Positions 1 to 10,199 of a DNA stretch of 64,000 nucleotides are shown here, one piece after another. The translations under genes and the position numbers were made by a program. The notes under the pieces are model-generated. The model worked only from the letters and a program-made list of their open reading frames with translations, did no database searches and was not told where the DNA came from. The DNA is from Marchantia polymorpha subsp. ruderalis (taxonomy: Eukaryota; Streptophyta; Marchantiopsida; Marchantiales; Marchantiaceae), in the NCBI GenBank assembly GCA_037833965.1, contig AP031354.1, positions 17,276,001 to 17,340,000 of the forward strand, read 5' to 3'. Each line of letters begins with the position of its first letter. The stretch's first letter is position 1.

Positions 1-3000
1 CCAAGAATTTTCTGAATCCTCAACCATGCTTGTGTCAGCTCCTCGCTTTCCCCAGCTTTTACAACTGCCCTACGATCATTATTGCTAATGCTATCTAATT
101 TAACAATATCAGATTTTAAATCTGCATAGTCCGGAATCGCTTGGCCCAACCCGAAGGTCACATCCAGTCCAGCCTTCACAGCATAATACATGACTTTGAG
201 TGAGATTTCAATGGTTTTGCTAATCCACGCGTGATTATTCAGATCCACGCGTATCTTCAAACCTTCTTGATCTTCAACCATGTGAACCCTAGTCGCCGAC
301 TCACACATCAAGTGTAATCTAACGGTTCTCCCGACATGGATAAGTGCACTCATCCTATAGAATATGTTAACATCATCCGTAATGTATGGTCGCTTGGGGG
401 TTCTGGTCTGCTGAAACGATTGAGTATACCCGATAATCCTGTCTACTTTAGACACAAAATCACTCAGAGTTGACTGCAGTTGTTGCTGCACAGAGAGTAT
501 CTGCTCCATCTTCGTCTCCAATCTCTGCAGACCTAATCTTAACCTTTCATCAAAACCATCAACCTTTCTTTCAATCCTTCCCAAAGCATGTCGGATTTCA
601 TCCAAAGCATGTCGGATTTCACAAAATTCACTTGTGCTCGCCCCACTGGATGAACGTTGATTGGAGTCTTTCATAGTAACCATTTTCTCATTTTCAGGAT
701 AAAAGTGAATCAGATCTTTGTTCACTTCATTTACACCTTGCTGCAATGATCTCAATTGTTGGCTGTGGTCTCGATGAAATGACTCCAATGGTTGCATTTG
801 CTTCTGAATGGTCTCATTCACAATCTCTTCCACATCGCTCTCCCACAGCAACTCCCTCGCTCTTTCTTGTATAACCTCTGTTATGTGCCCTTGAATCCGG
901 GGCCAAGGGTGCTCATAGTTGAACAACTCTTCCTCCTTCACCAAGTGAAACCTATCCGACTGATTACCCTCAAGTTTGTCATTGATGTCACGAATGAAGT
1001 TGGATTTGAGCTCCTCGATCAGAATGGCTCTTCTGAGATGAATCGGAATCAGCATCTCCACGCAACGTGTTTGGATCACACCAAGCACTAACGCCACCCC
1101 GGGACAACCTTTCGATGATGCGCAAAATGATATAAACTCCTGGACGATATGCTTCATCACGTATTTAATCGCCACCTCCCTTGATTTATGATCCGAGCAT
1201 AACATCAAAACATCCAAGTAATTGCGGGACGTTTCTTGCTCCAAATATATCTCGTGCCCATCCAGGTAAAGTTCCATATAATGACGAGAGCAGGTCACAG
1301 TCTCCTTGGAAATATGCATCTCGCATATCAACTTGCGTCTCATGAACATCTACAATGATACAGAATTTGGTAAATGTTAAGTTGCGCATGCCAAAAATTA
1401 AATTCTACTAATGAAAAGAGAACACTCCATTCATCAAACACAAGTTACAATTAAAACTCAACGCATTCAATTTTCTAACACTATCTTTAAAATCACCTCA
1501 AAGCGTGGAAAAAAAGCAGCGGTCAGTGACATTGTTTTTTCATCTTGGCATTGAATCCGGATGCCGACAAACTTTGAAGTCTCAACCCTACGTTTCCAAG
1601 CCTTCGACTTCACGTCCGCCAATTCTTGAGGCTTCTGTACTTCAGTGCTTGCATGCTCAGGTATGAAGGAGGGAATGAAATAAAACTGAGAAGTATCTTC
1701 CACCTTGAAACACAAATCTAAATGGATAAGGATGTTCTCAATCACATCTCTGTCCACACCTTTCTGTCCATGCGGTAGCTTTCCCAGAAACTCCTCTATC
1801 AATCCAACGAAGACACTCTCGCTCACAAATCCGTCCTTGCTGGAGTATGAGGAATGCGACTTACTTTCGTGCTCTTGAGCATGAAATTTTTGACCTAGAG
1901 CTACCAGCTCACCCAATAATGTATTAGTGAGCCAGTTTGGATCTACAATGATGTAATTAAGGGTTGGAATATAAACTATGGACCCAGCGTCATTCAAATA
2001 AGAAACTATCGAATTTAGTATCCTTGAATGATCATTGGCAAAAGCTGAAGAGGATGAAATGAACTCTGTCAAGATGGGATCACAAAATTCAATAAAATTT
2101 TGACGTAACCAAATAGGGCAACTTCTGTTCTCCTTGATTTTTTTAACCAAGCGGAAAGAGATTTGGGAACACAATTGGGGAACCCGTGGGGATTTTTCAC
2201 TCAACAACTTGTCAAAAATCTCAAAAATATAATCTTTGAGATCTATAACTTGCTTCTTTTTTCTCGCATCCACATGAAAACACTTTTGAATTGGATGAAG
2301 ATCCACAAATTTTGCAAATCTTTGGTTGACATCTTTCACTATTGAGTGAGCCCAAGTCAAAGAGCTGGATTTGATTTTGTCCTTGTGTGAAATCACAACA
2401 AGAACTTGCGGACGATTATGTCCCGTGACCCTAGAGCTGGATGTGATAAAACTCATCCATTCCTCCAACTCTGTTCGAAAACAAGAGTCTTCTTTCTTAG
2501 AATATGTATTCTCACAAAAAGAGCTATACACAAATAAAAAAACACAAAAATTGTTGGATTGAGGAAAGAGCACAGTTTGAAGGGTACGAAAAATCTCTTG
2601 CCCTGCAAGATCCCAAATTGAAATTTGCCTTTTGTCATCGTTTTGCAAGTACTCCACTTCGATACCTTTAGTTCTAAACAACTCCTTCCATTTGTTCCCA
2701 ATCCAACTTTTGCCTTCAACTATCCTCATCAAGGTTTGACGCAATCGAGTCTTGCCTGCAGATTGAGTACAAATAACCACAACAAATATAACTTGAGATA
2801 TTTTTACAGATTACTTGATACTATTATTTCAAATGGATAAAGAGTATTGGTAAAATATTTGAATATCAAATCAAAATTTGAAATGATTGAATAGATATTA
2901 TTTAGAATCTCAATTAATTAGGATGGTAAAATAATTGTTCTTCAATTCTTTGAAACTTTTTAAACTATTCCAAATATGTGTAGAGAGAAAAATAAACTTT

Positions 3001-4734
3001 TTTTACTATAGGATAAATTTTGGAGAAGTAAAACCTTAGATTGCTAGTTCAAAAAGCTGAGAGGTTACAGAGCACGTTACCTGCTAGAGGATAGCCGCAT
3101 AGAAAGAGTCGACCAGCTTTTGCATCTCCAAATGCTAATCCGGCTTCTCTAAATACGGACATGTAGGCGGCCCGCTTCTCGTTCTGCTTGAGTGCCTCTT
3201 GAATCAGCGCCGCCTTTCCGTCTATAGCCCATGAGGTTTCTGAGACATTTATTTCCTGGAGACTCAAGTTCTGTTGGAGTAGCCCCATCATGTCCCTGAA
3301 CGTCTCTTCGTCCAGCCAGGTCTCACTCAAATCCAAGTGAGTGAGACTTGTGTTCCCTCGCAGGCACAAAAGCAGGTCCTTCCATACTCCCTTCCAAACA
3401 TCTTCGCTTAGAGCACTTAATCGGAGTCTCTTTAGGACGCAAGTTTCTCCAGTTCTTCCGTTCATCGACAGAATACCTTCCGGTCTATTGTGGTTGGAAA
3501 TGCGATGTAATATACTCAGAGATTTCAGAGATGTGATTTCCCCGCGCAGTACCCTACCTAATAGGTTTAATGATAACATCACTTCATCTTCACTATGAAC
3601 ATGTACTGTAATCTCCAGAGTGGGGTCGTTGACTTCGGAGCTAGCAGAACGAGCAAGAGCTTCCACTGACTCCCAGTATTCATCAAACCTGGTATCAAAC
3701 CTGGATTTAAACCTAACAAGTATAGTAGTCGCTATGGCATTGTCACGTATGGCTTCGCCGAGCTGGTGCGCTTTCTCAGGCTCCATGCGAAGTGGGTGGA
3801 GCTCCACTTCCTTCAATGATGGGTTGGAAATAAGAAGTTCCCTTAACCAGTCTCCGAGTCCTTCCACATACAATAGCCGAAGACGTTCAATGGATCGGTT
3901 GCGATCGTCTCCGGCCAATGCTTTCAGCAACAAGCGCCCTGCCCACTCCCCCGCCTTGTCTAAGGTAAATTCTTTCAAAGCCAAGCTCTGGATCAAAGCC
4001 TGGGACAGGATTCCAACGGTCTCGTCCTCCATGTACTCCCAACGTCCGCCTAAACGTCCGCCTAAACGCAACGTTTCTAATAGAGGAGCACTATTGATCA
4101 TGTCAGCCACATACTTCACCCCACTCTTCACCGCACTCGAGTCCTCCCACGATACCAAAAAATCTAAAGACTTGAGTTTAGAATCGGAACGTCCTCGCAG
4201 ACCTGAGGCGAGATTCGAGAGACATCTGGCACTCAAAAGGCAGTCGTAAACTTCTAACTCTGTTACGCTAGAGGAATTCAGAATTCTCCCCAGCTGGAAA
4301 CACAAGCTCTCATTATCCGCATCATCTGCAAGGTATGTCCCAAAAACGATTATCTTTTCTAGAACGGTGCTCGACCTGAAACCTCTGAGAACTACCTCCC
4401 ACTCGCTTGGCGTCAACCTCGATATATATCCCCCACAAATCTTGTGCAAACCCAGAATCTCAAGGGTGTTGCAGCTGCCGATTGCCTCCAGCACTCGACG
4501 ACGCACTTGGCTTCGCCACCCTATGATTGTCGAGGGTGCTTCCTTCGGAAAGAACTCCCGAAATTCTGGCGTGGTTAAATTGGGAAGCTCCGTTATAGGC
4601 TCGCCTTGTCCTTCCAGACGCTGTACAAGGTCCTGGACGGCGGAGGGAAGCTCCGGTTCCTCGTGTGCGGAGTCCATTTCCCGTGTCGCCAGTTCAACAG
4701 CGTGACTGAAGATGGACGCACCTGCACCTTCCAT
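1..4734 (-). CDS. LRR-Roc-COR (Roco) GTPase, TORNADO1-like, copy 1; 3' end cut by window edge
   Basis: Seen: three exons on the minus strand, 4734-3081, 2755-1497 and 1349-1, with introns of 325 and 147 bp, both gt...ag. Joined exons stay in frame (1654+1259 nt = 971 codons). The first ATG is at 4734; the open frame upstream of it begins only with GTG. Exon 1 encodes RI-like leucine-rich repeats. The Walker A motif GYPLAGKT (residues about 547-554) is split by intron 1. Exon 2 carries WDLAGQE (G3), SHKDK (G4-like) and a COR core around IIVDPNWLTNTLLGEL. Exon 3 is a heptad-rich, probably coiled-coil region containing the repeated motif EIRHAL. About 44 codons, judged from copy 2, lie beyond position 1. 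Known: Roc-COR proteins are GTPases that dimerise through COR, and plant TRN1 is an LRR-Roc-COR protein. Inferred: a cytosolic signalling or scaffold protein. It differs from copy 2 mainly in the LRRs, where exon 1 is 48 nt longer. Confidence 0.88.
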
Positions 4735-5162
4735 TCTCTCCTCCACTCTCAGAGAGTAAGAAACGTTTGCTGCTTGGCATGCGCGAGCGAAATGTCACCT
4801 GGGCTTCAGGAGCCCCTCCTCAAGCCGAAGGATCGGCTCACCCGAAGAGAATTAACTTCCCGTCGCAGAGTCAAAACTTGTGCCTGCTGGGCATGACACT
4901 TCTTGCGACCTGCATGAAGAGATAAATAAGATTAATCTTACCTCTGCAAGGATTCGGATCAGGAGCAATCACCACGAACGTAGGGATATTGTGCAAACTA
5001 GAAGTAAGACGCTGCTCGCACTCAGTGCTGGGCAGGACAAGCGATGTGAATCAAAATCAAAGCAGATAACCAATATTCCGGGTCCAAAGCAAATTGTAGA
5101 GAGTGTGCAATGGGGACTTTATATCTCTCGGGAAACAAACCTTTTGTGAAGTTTAACGGAGA

Positions 5163-5314
5163 GAGCTGTTTGATTAGCACTAGTGACCCAACTCAGTGGA
5201 CAAGCTAAAAGCTCTGCAGGTGAATCTGAAATCCAAAAGAGTTGTTTGATTAGCTCTGGTGACCCAACTGAGTGGACAAGCTAAAAGCTCTGCAAGTGAA
5301 TCTGAAATCCAAAA
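5163..5314. repeat. 76-bp tandem duplication, two units
   Basis: Units 5163-5238 and 5239-5314 both run from gag(c/t)tgtttgattagc to the run atccaaaa and differ at only a few bases. The matching place upstream of Roco copy 2 (about 33401-33478) has a single unit. The duplication is therefore either a gain in copy 1 after the segmental duplication or a contraction in copy 2. Confidence 0.9.
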
Positions 5315-5936
5315 AACTGGTTCGTATCGAACATGGTGCGATGTGGATGCAGAATGTCAAAGAAAGCATGGAAACGCAGATATCTCAGATGGGAAGTACT
5401 CTACCTTGTGGAAAACTCCATGTACAATCGGACTGGAAGAATGGGAATCTAGCTGCATCAACACCCACGGGAACACAGACCCTCCGAAGCGTAGCGAGTA
5501 GAAATTTGTAGCTTACTCATCAGATCCTCTCATTATATTGTCTGGATGATGGAGGACAAGACAACATACTAACACAACACGCGTGTTCCTCCATACTCGG
5601 AGTGATTGGAAAATGTTCTGAGAAGGTCAGAGTAAATCTTGACTTTGTTGTGCAAGTGAACGTGAAAATTGAGTGAATGCATCACTGTGCTGATACACTC
5701 GATGTCGTCACGCTGAGCACAGAGATTCAAAGAATCTTTGATCTATTCAAGCAAGTGGTTGTATTCGTACAACTGAGAGGCACATGGGTTGTCAGCTTGG
5801 TGTGTAAAGTCTCTTGCGCGTTTTTCTTGCTTTGACGATCGGTACAGTAGTCTACATTACTCTGCATATAGCGTAGGTTCAGAAAGTGATAAACTTTGTG
5901 GGAAATCATTTTTCTAATCATAATGTCATGGGTACA

Positions 5937-6248
5937 GAGTACACGAGGACTCGCGGTCTTCAACTGCTGGTATGATTCTTCTTCTACCTCGACTGTCAGG
6001 CATGCACAGTTCTAACACCAGTGTCTGGAGGTCTTTCAACCTCAAACATTAAAATAAAATCAGATTTCGTCCGAGCTAAGAGCAGTCCTGCTTGTTTATC
6101 ACGTCGTTTAGAACACGACAGAACCAGCATGATACTTGCTAAGGTCAACGTAAATCCTCTCAAGAATTTACGTTCTTCTAATCTGCTTGCAAGTGAAGAA
6201 AAACTTTGTTGTATCGATGAGATGAAAAATACCTCATATGCTAAATTT
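5937..6248 (-). pseudogene. Frameshifted relic of the exon-like frame at 34078-34404
   Basis: This is the block-A1 counterpart of an open 108-codon frame upstream of Roco copy 2. The reading frame with the segment KQAGLLLARTKSDFI is retained. One extra base in the run gtctggagg near 6021-6030 (gtctgagg in copy 2) shifts the frame before the C-terminal part. I do not recognise the product. The other copy has a hydrophobic stretch (FMLTLASIMLVLS) that could be a membrane segment. If the frame was ever coding, this copy is broken. Confidence 0.3.
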
Positions 6249-6524
6249 TAGAGAACAATGATTCAAAACTCCAGATGAACATCTCGTTTGAAGTCTAAAG
6301 GGTAAGACAAACTTACATGGAAACTGCAATACCTGAAATATTGACTCAAATGAAACAATTATTTCTGCAACTTTTGCACTTGTATGCTCATGTCATAATT
6401 CCAAACATGTGGGATAAAAAGATGAAAGCACATTGTTCAATTGATAAAATGGTTGAAACGCAAAAGTATTAATTCATGTCTTTCGTACTCTCTCTTTTGT
6501 GTAAAGAAAATTCACATGAATTTT

Positions 6525-8508
6525 AGTTACAAAATTTAAAATTGTGATTTAATACCTTTCTATTATATGTGTTGCATGTTTAGCATCTTTATTTGATGAT
6601 ACCTCAAATCTGAAAATGTTCAGTCATAAACAATGTGTAATAATTTGTTTCTGACAAGAGATTTTCAATGAAAGTTACAGTTTTACATTTCATATAAATT
6701 TTATTCACAGATTTAGAGATTTTGACTTTAAAATTTTTCAGCTGTTTTGGTTATTTTTTATTTTGATTCTTGGACAGTTTATTTAGATGCATCATCTAGA
6801 TTAATGCAACTGAATGATTCTCAAATAGTACAACTACACAATTGAGATAATTAGTGGATGGTTACATGTTTACTTATTCCAACTTTATAACTGAAGCTGA
6901 AACAAGGAGGTGATATTGACATTGTAAGTAATTATTTCAGACTTTTACTTACATGCCTACACACAAAAATCTTGATGATGCATGATACATTCAAATTGAA
7001 CTAACTCTGAGAAGATCAAATGTTGATGAAAGAATCAATAGATAATCTCCAAAAATGACTTAGTCTCTCGCTAAACTTAAAATGCAACCAAATATTAGAT
7101 CAAAATATGTCATCTTACTTTATGTGACATGTTTTTTTTCAACTATGATAATTGATTCTTTTGTTGGGTATTCTCTATATTGGTGAATTCTGCCGCAGGT
7201 GTCCAATGGTGTACTTGTAGGAATTATTAACTTTACCCTAGTGTACTTACACCAGCTTACACATAAAAAGTGTCTTGCATTCACTCCAATGACTACACAG
7301 CTATCCTGCAACAATAGTTGGCATTAACTCTTAGTGCAAGATCTTCTAAAAAATGCAAAATATAATTTTTTATGACTCGGTTCTCTAGAAATTTATATAT
7401 ATTTTAAATTTATCAAGAATCCAACCGGAAATTGTTCACTACATTATTTTTCACTCTCCACTTGTATTCAACTTACTCCTGTTCGCTCCACAGTAGAAAG
7501 TGAAGATGGTTGGTTGGATACTTTTGATTTTATTGTGGTAGAGAAAAGTAGAGGGTCGTTGATGTTAAGTGTGGAGTACTCATCCACATGTAAGTTACAT
7601 GTGGATGAGTGGGTACATGATGTAACCCACCGTCCACTTCATAAGAATCAAGACACGATCTGCTCACAGATACATAAGACCTTCTCCAACTTATGCCATG
7701 ACAGTATGTAGCGATCATGCAGAATGCTACAGGTTGTATCTTCAAAAGCAATCTTCACTTGTACGCAAATTTCTTTTGCTTTTTCAAACAGCCAAGTCAA
7801 GTATGTTTCAGAAGCCAGCCAAGATGCTGGCTTGTTTATAATTGTTAACAGTTGCTGTGATATTAGATAATCGGATTTTTAAATAGAACGATACACATTG
7901 GACACTGTTCTCGGAACATATTTTTGATTGTATTGTGGTATCTTGCCAAACAAGTATTACGCGCAGTACAATGCCTAAATTGGAGAGTAAAACAAAGTCA
8001 CTTTACCTCCGATCCTGATTTCAGAAGGTTCCTTATACGTTCGGTTTATTCCAAGGACCCGCAGGAGGAACGTGGAACTTAGAAACTCCAGTTCACTCCG
8101 CAGAACAAAGTGAAATGCTCGGCTGGATACTTTTAATCTTTATTATGGGAACATACTGAACAAATACAACGCACAATACAATGATTCAACTGTAGAGTCC
8201 AACCGCTCACGCCACCGCTTTATTTTTTTTCAACACACATTTCAAGCCGACCCTCCTCTAAGTTGAAATATTCAACTTACATGAGAAGCTTCCTTATATC
8301 TTCGGTTTATTCCAGGGACCACAAGAGTAACTTTGACACTAGAAACTGGTATATACACTTTTATCAGTCTGAACGCAGGAATGCCAGCCACTTTGTCACA
8401 ATGAAACTGAGAATTTTGTTTATGGAGATTGGTGCGACTGAGTACAACCATCCTCCAAGAGGCTGAACGCTTATGAGGCTGCTTCCAAAGCAATCATGAA
8501 GAAGCCTC
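6525..8508. other. 1984-bp segment present in copy 1, absent from copy 2; holds diverged repeats
   Basis: In A2 the sequence passes directly from gaatttt (ending 34681) to cctctctcctacgcg (34682). Here the same two flanks are separated by 1984 bp. There is no target-site duplication and only a T is shared at the ends, so a deletion in A2 is simpler than a transposon insertion in A1. No gene is visible. The right half contains related units around the motif ggtttattccaggga (about 7913-8092 and 8103-8352). These also resemble 35840-36390, so an older, more diverged repeat family is present. A 33-bp palindrome lies inside. Confidence 0.65.
7578..7610. repeat. Perfect inverted repeat, 16 + 1 + 16 bp
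   Basis: The left arm actcatccacatgtaa (7578-7593) and the right arm ttacatgtggatgagt (7595-7610) are exact reverse complements around a single G. It lies close to where similarity between this repeat unit and 36150-36200 ends. With a 1-nt centre it is more likely a template-switch or hairpin-repair scar than a structured RNA loop. Confidence 0.9.
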
Positions 8509-9343
8509 TCCTCTCTCCTACGCGTGAGTATTATCAAGCTGCTGGGTTACGGGAATAGTGAAAATCAAGCAGAATCGCATAGAATAGCACAAGTATGATT
8601 TTGGGGGTGATTATTTAGAATGCTATGAAACACGTAACATCTCCAAACTGTGTTCCACCAGCAACTCTACAACATAACTGACGGCCTGATGTTTGTTCTT
8701 CTGGAATGCGGCGACAAGCTCTGAGTAAAACTTTATTCACCATGTGGGAATAATGACAGACAGCGCTATGAAGCTTCTGAGTTCGATATAATTTAATTTC
8801 GAAACATGTGTCGTTGTGACATCGAGAATATAGTTTTCCGGACAACACCCTCGAGATTCCAATGTACAAATAACTGTACCACCTTGAGTCACATGGGGCT
8901 CGGAGATGCATGGCGATGAAAAAGAATCTAGGAACCATTCATAGTCCAGCAGCCGAATCCACTTCATACGGTACTATCCAAAGTTGTGCGGACTCATATG
9001 TAACTCTAGTTGACCGTGTGCCATTTTCTGAAGTGGGAAATGCTGAAGAAGAGATTTTCTGGAAGTTCTATAGTGGAAACTAAAAACCTCTCTCGAATCT
9101 TCATCACCTTTTGGTGTTTTGACTTTCTAAAGTACATGGCGGACTGGATGATTTGTTTAAATTAAATTTTGCAAGGCTAAAATGAATGAACATGCATACA
9201 GAAAAAGCATGCTGAGTTCGTGGTGGTTATCAGACAGACTGTTCACCAGTTCCAACCTCACCGCATCATCAATCTTGCCACCAGAAACAGCTCTGCTGCT
9301 GTATCCGCAAATCTGCACCTCCTTGCCAGGCACGCCGATTCCA
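8509..9343 (-). pseudogene. A' relic 1: duplicated fragment of an unrecognised gene
   Basis: Colinear with 34682-35568, with a diverged third copy at 24510-25740. On the minus strand two coding-like pieces recur in all three. One contains SGGKIDD(A/V)VR.ELVNSLS followed by HHEL. The other contains LLDY..FL..F and H-VTQGG-VICTLES-like sequence. No continuous ATG-to-stop gene can be built and I do not recognise the family. The conservation of these amino-acid strings between diverged copies suggests exon fragments of a former gene. This copy ends at the palindromic A'1/B1 breakpoint. Confidence 0.4.
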
Positions 9344-9383
9344 AGGTCCTTGGAATCGGAGCCCTCCACGACTCGTGGAGGGC
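9335..9383. repeat. Double palindrome at the A'1/B1 duplication breakpoint
   Basis: The first palindrome is ccgattccaagg (9335-9346), T, then ccttggaatcgg (9348-9359). After one A comes the second: gccctccacga (9361-9371), C, then tcgtggagggc (9373-9383). Similarity to A'2 ends inside the first left arm. Similarity to B2 begins at base 9372, the exact centre of the second palindrome. The inner two arms therefore look like inverted copies of each joined end. Confidence 0.9.
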
Positions 9384-10180
9384 CCCGAGGGGACCCGCAA
9401 ACGCTCGAAGGAGGGTTTACAATCGCGACTCATGCAATGTACCGAATCAATCAATGTTAGTTTGCAATTATGATGTGACGCAATCCGGTCTCATCGTTCC
9501 TCTGCAGCTACTGCGCTTCTCGCAACTCTTCTCCGTCCTCCCTTTTCCATGTATGCTTCCCTGACACGTCTGCGGAAAGTTCTCCGACTTCAGGTGAAAA
9601 GCTTGCGGCTAGGGTTCGCTGACAGACCTTTCGCTGATCGAGCACCTGCCGCAAATGCGCAACTCCTCCTCGCACACACACCACACCGACCACGACATGA
9701 ATTCTATTCCTCGCCATCTGAATAGAATTAAATCGGTCGAAGGGTCGGGGACGCAGTTACGGACGTCCGGCAGCTTTGCCGAAACCGCGAGCGCCGCAAC
9801 TTTCCGGCTCCCGGAAAGTTGTTTGTTGCTCTCGTGCGGCAGTCGCGGAAGCCTGAAGGCCCACGACTTGGCCGGCGGATCGAGAAAGTGTACAGGAATA
9901 GAACGTCGGAGGGGCGGCCGTGAAGGGCAGCGCCAGAAAAGGCGTTCTGCCACGGGACAAACTTATACTTTAAACTAAAGCAAAAGAAGCCTGCTGCCAT
10001 TAAATCGACATTTATGAAAAGAAGCTAGCGAACGAAATTTCCTTGGAGCGTTATTGAGGACGAGGGAGGAGTAGCAGGATAGTCGGCGTAGTATCAAATC
10101 CTGGGGAAACTTGTGTCTTTCCTTTTGAGCTAGTGAGCGAAGGATTAAGTGGCGCTTACCAAGTTCTACGCAGATCACTA
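9384..10180. other. GC-rich end of block B1; no gene established
   Basis: Overlapping open frames occur on both strands (for example 9609-9953 minus and 9655-9978 plus), as is usual for GC-rich DNA. The long minus frame begins with GTG rather than ATG. All are kept in B2, but the copies are too similar overall for this to prove coding. A hairpin, caactttccgg (9797-9807), ctc, ccggaaagttg (9811-9821), is perfect here and has one arm mismatch in B2. I cannot name any function. Confidence 0.4.
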
Positions 10181-10199
10181 TCTCTATGATGTGACTCGA

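Larger units (their letters stand above)
4735..6524. other. Upstream region of Roco copy 1 (block A flank)
   Basis: No gene could be assembled here. The stretch is colinear with 32972-34681 upstream of Roco copy 2, so it was duplicated together with the gene and probably includes its 5' UTR and promoter. Open frames on the plus strand (4880-5149, 5259-5511) are present in both copies but start at non-ATG codons or are short. The second is shortened here by a TAG near 5508 that reads CAG in copy 2. It also contains a 76-bp tandem repeat and a frameshifted exon-like relic, listed separately. Confidence 0.6.

Noticed and set aside
620..1090. Plus-strand frames over Roco exon 3, repeated at 28755-29376
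   Set aside because: Reverse-strand shadows of the coiled-coil-encoding exon.
3620..4249. 209-codon plus-strand frame over Roco exon 1
   Set aside because: Antisense shadow of the LRR coding sequence; not kept at the same length in copy 2.
9609..9953. 114-codon minus-strand frame retained in both B copies
   Set aside because: Starts with GTG, overlaps frames on the other strand, and the copies are too recent for retention to mean constraint.
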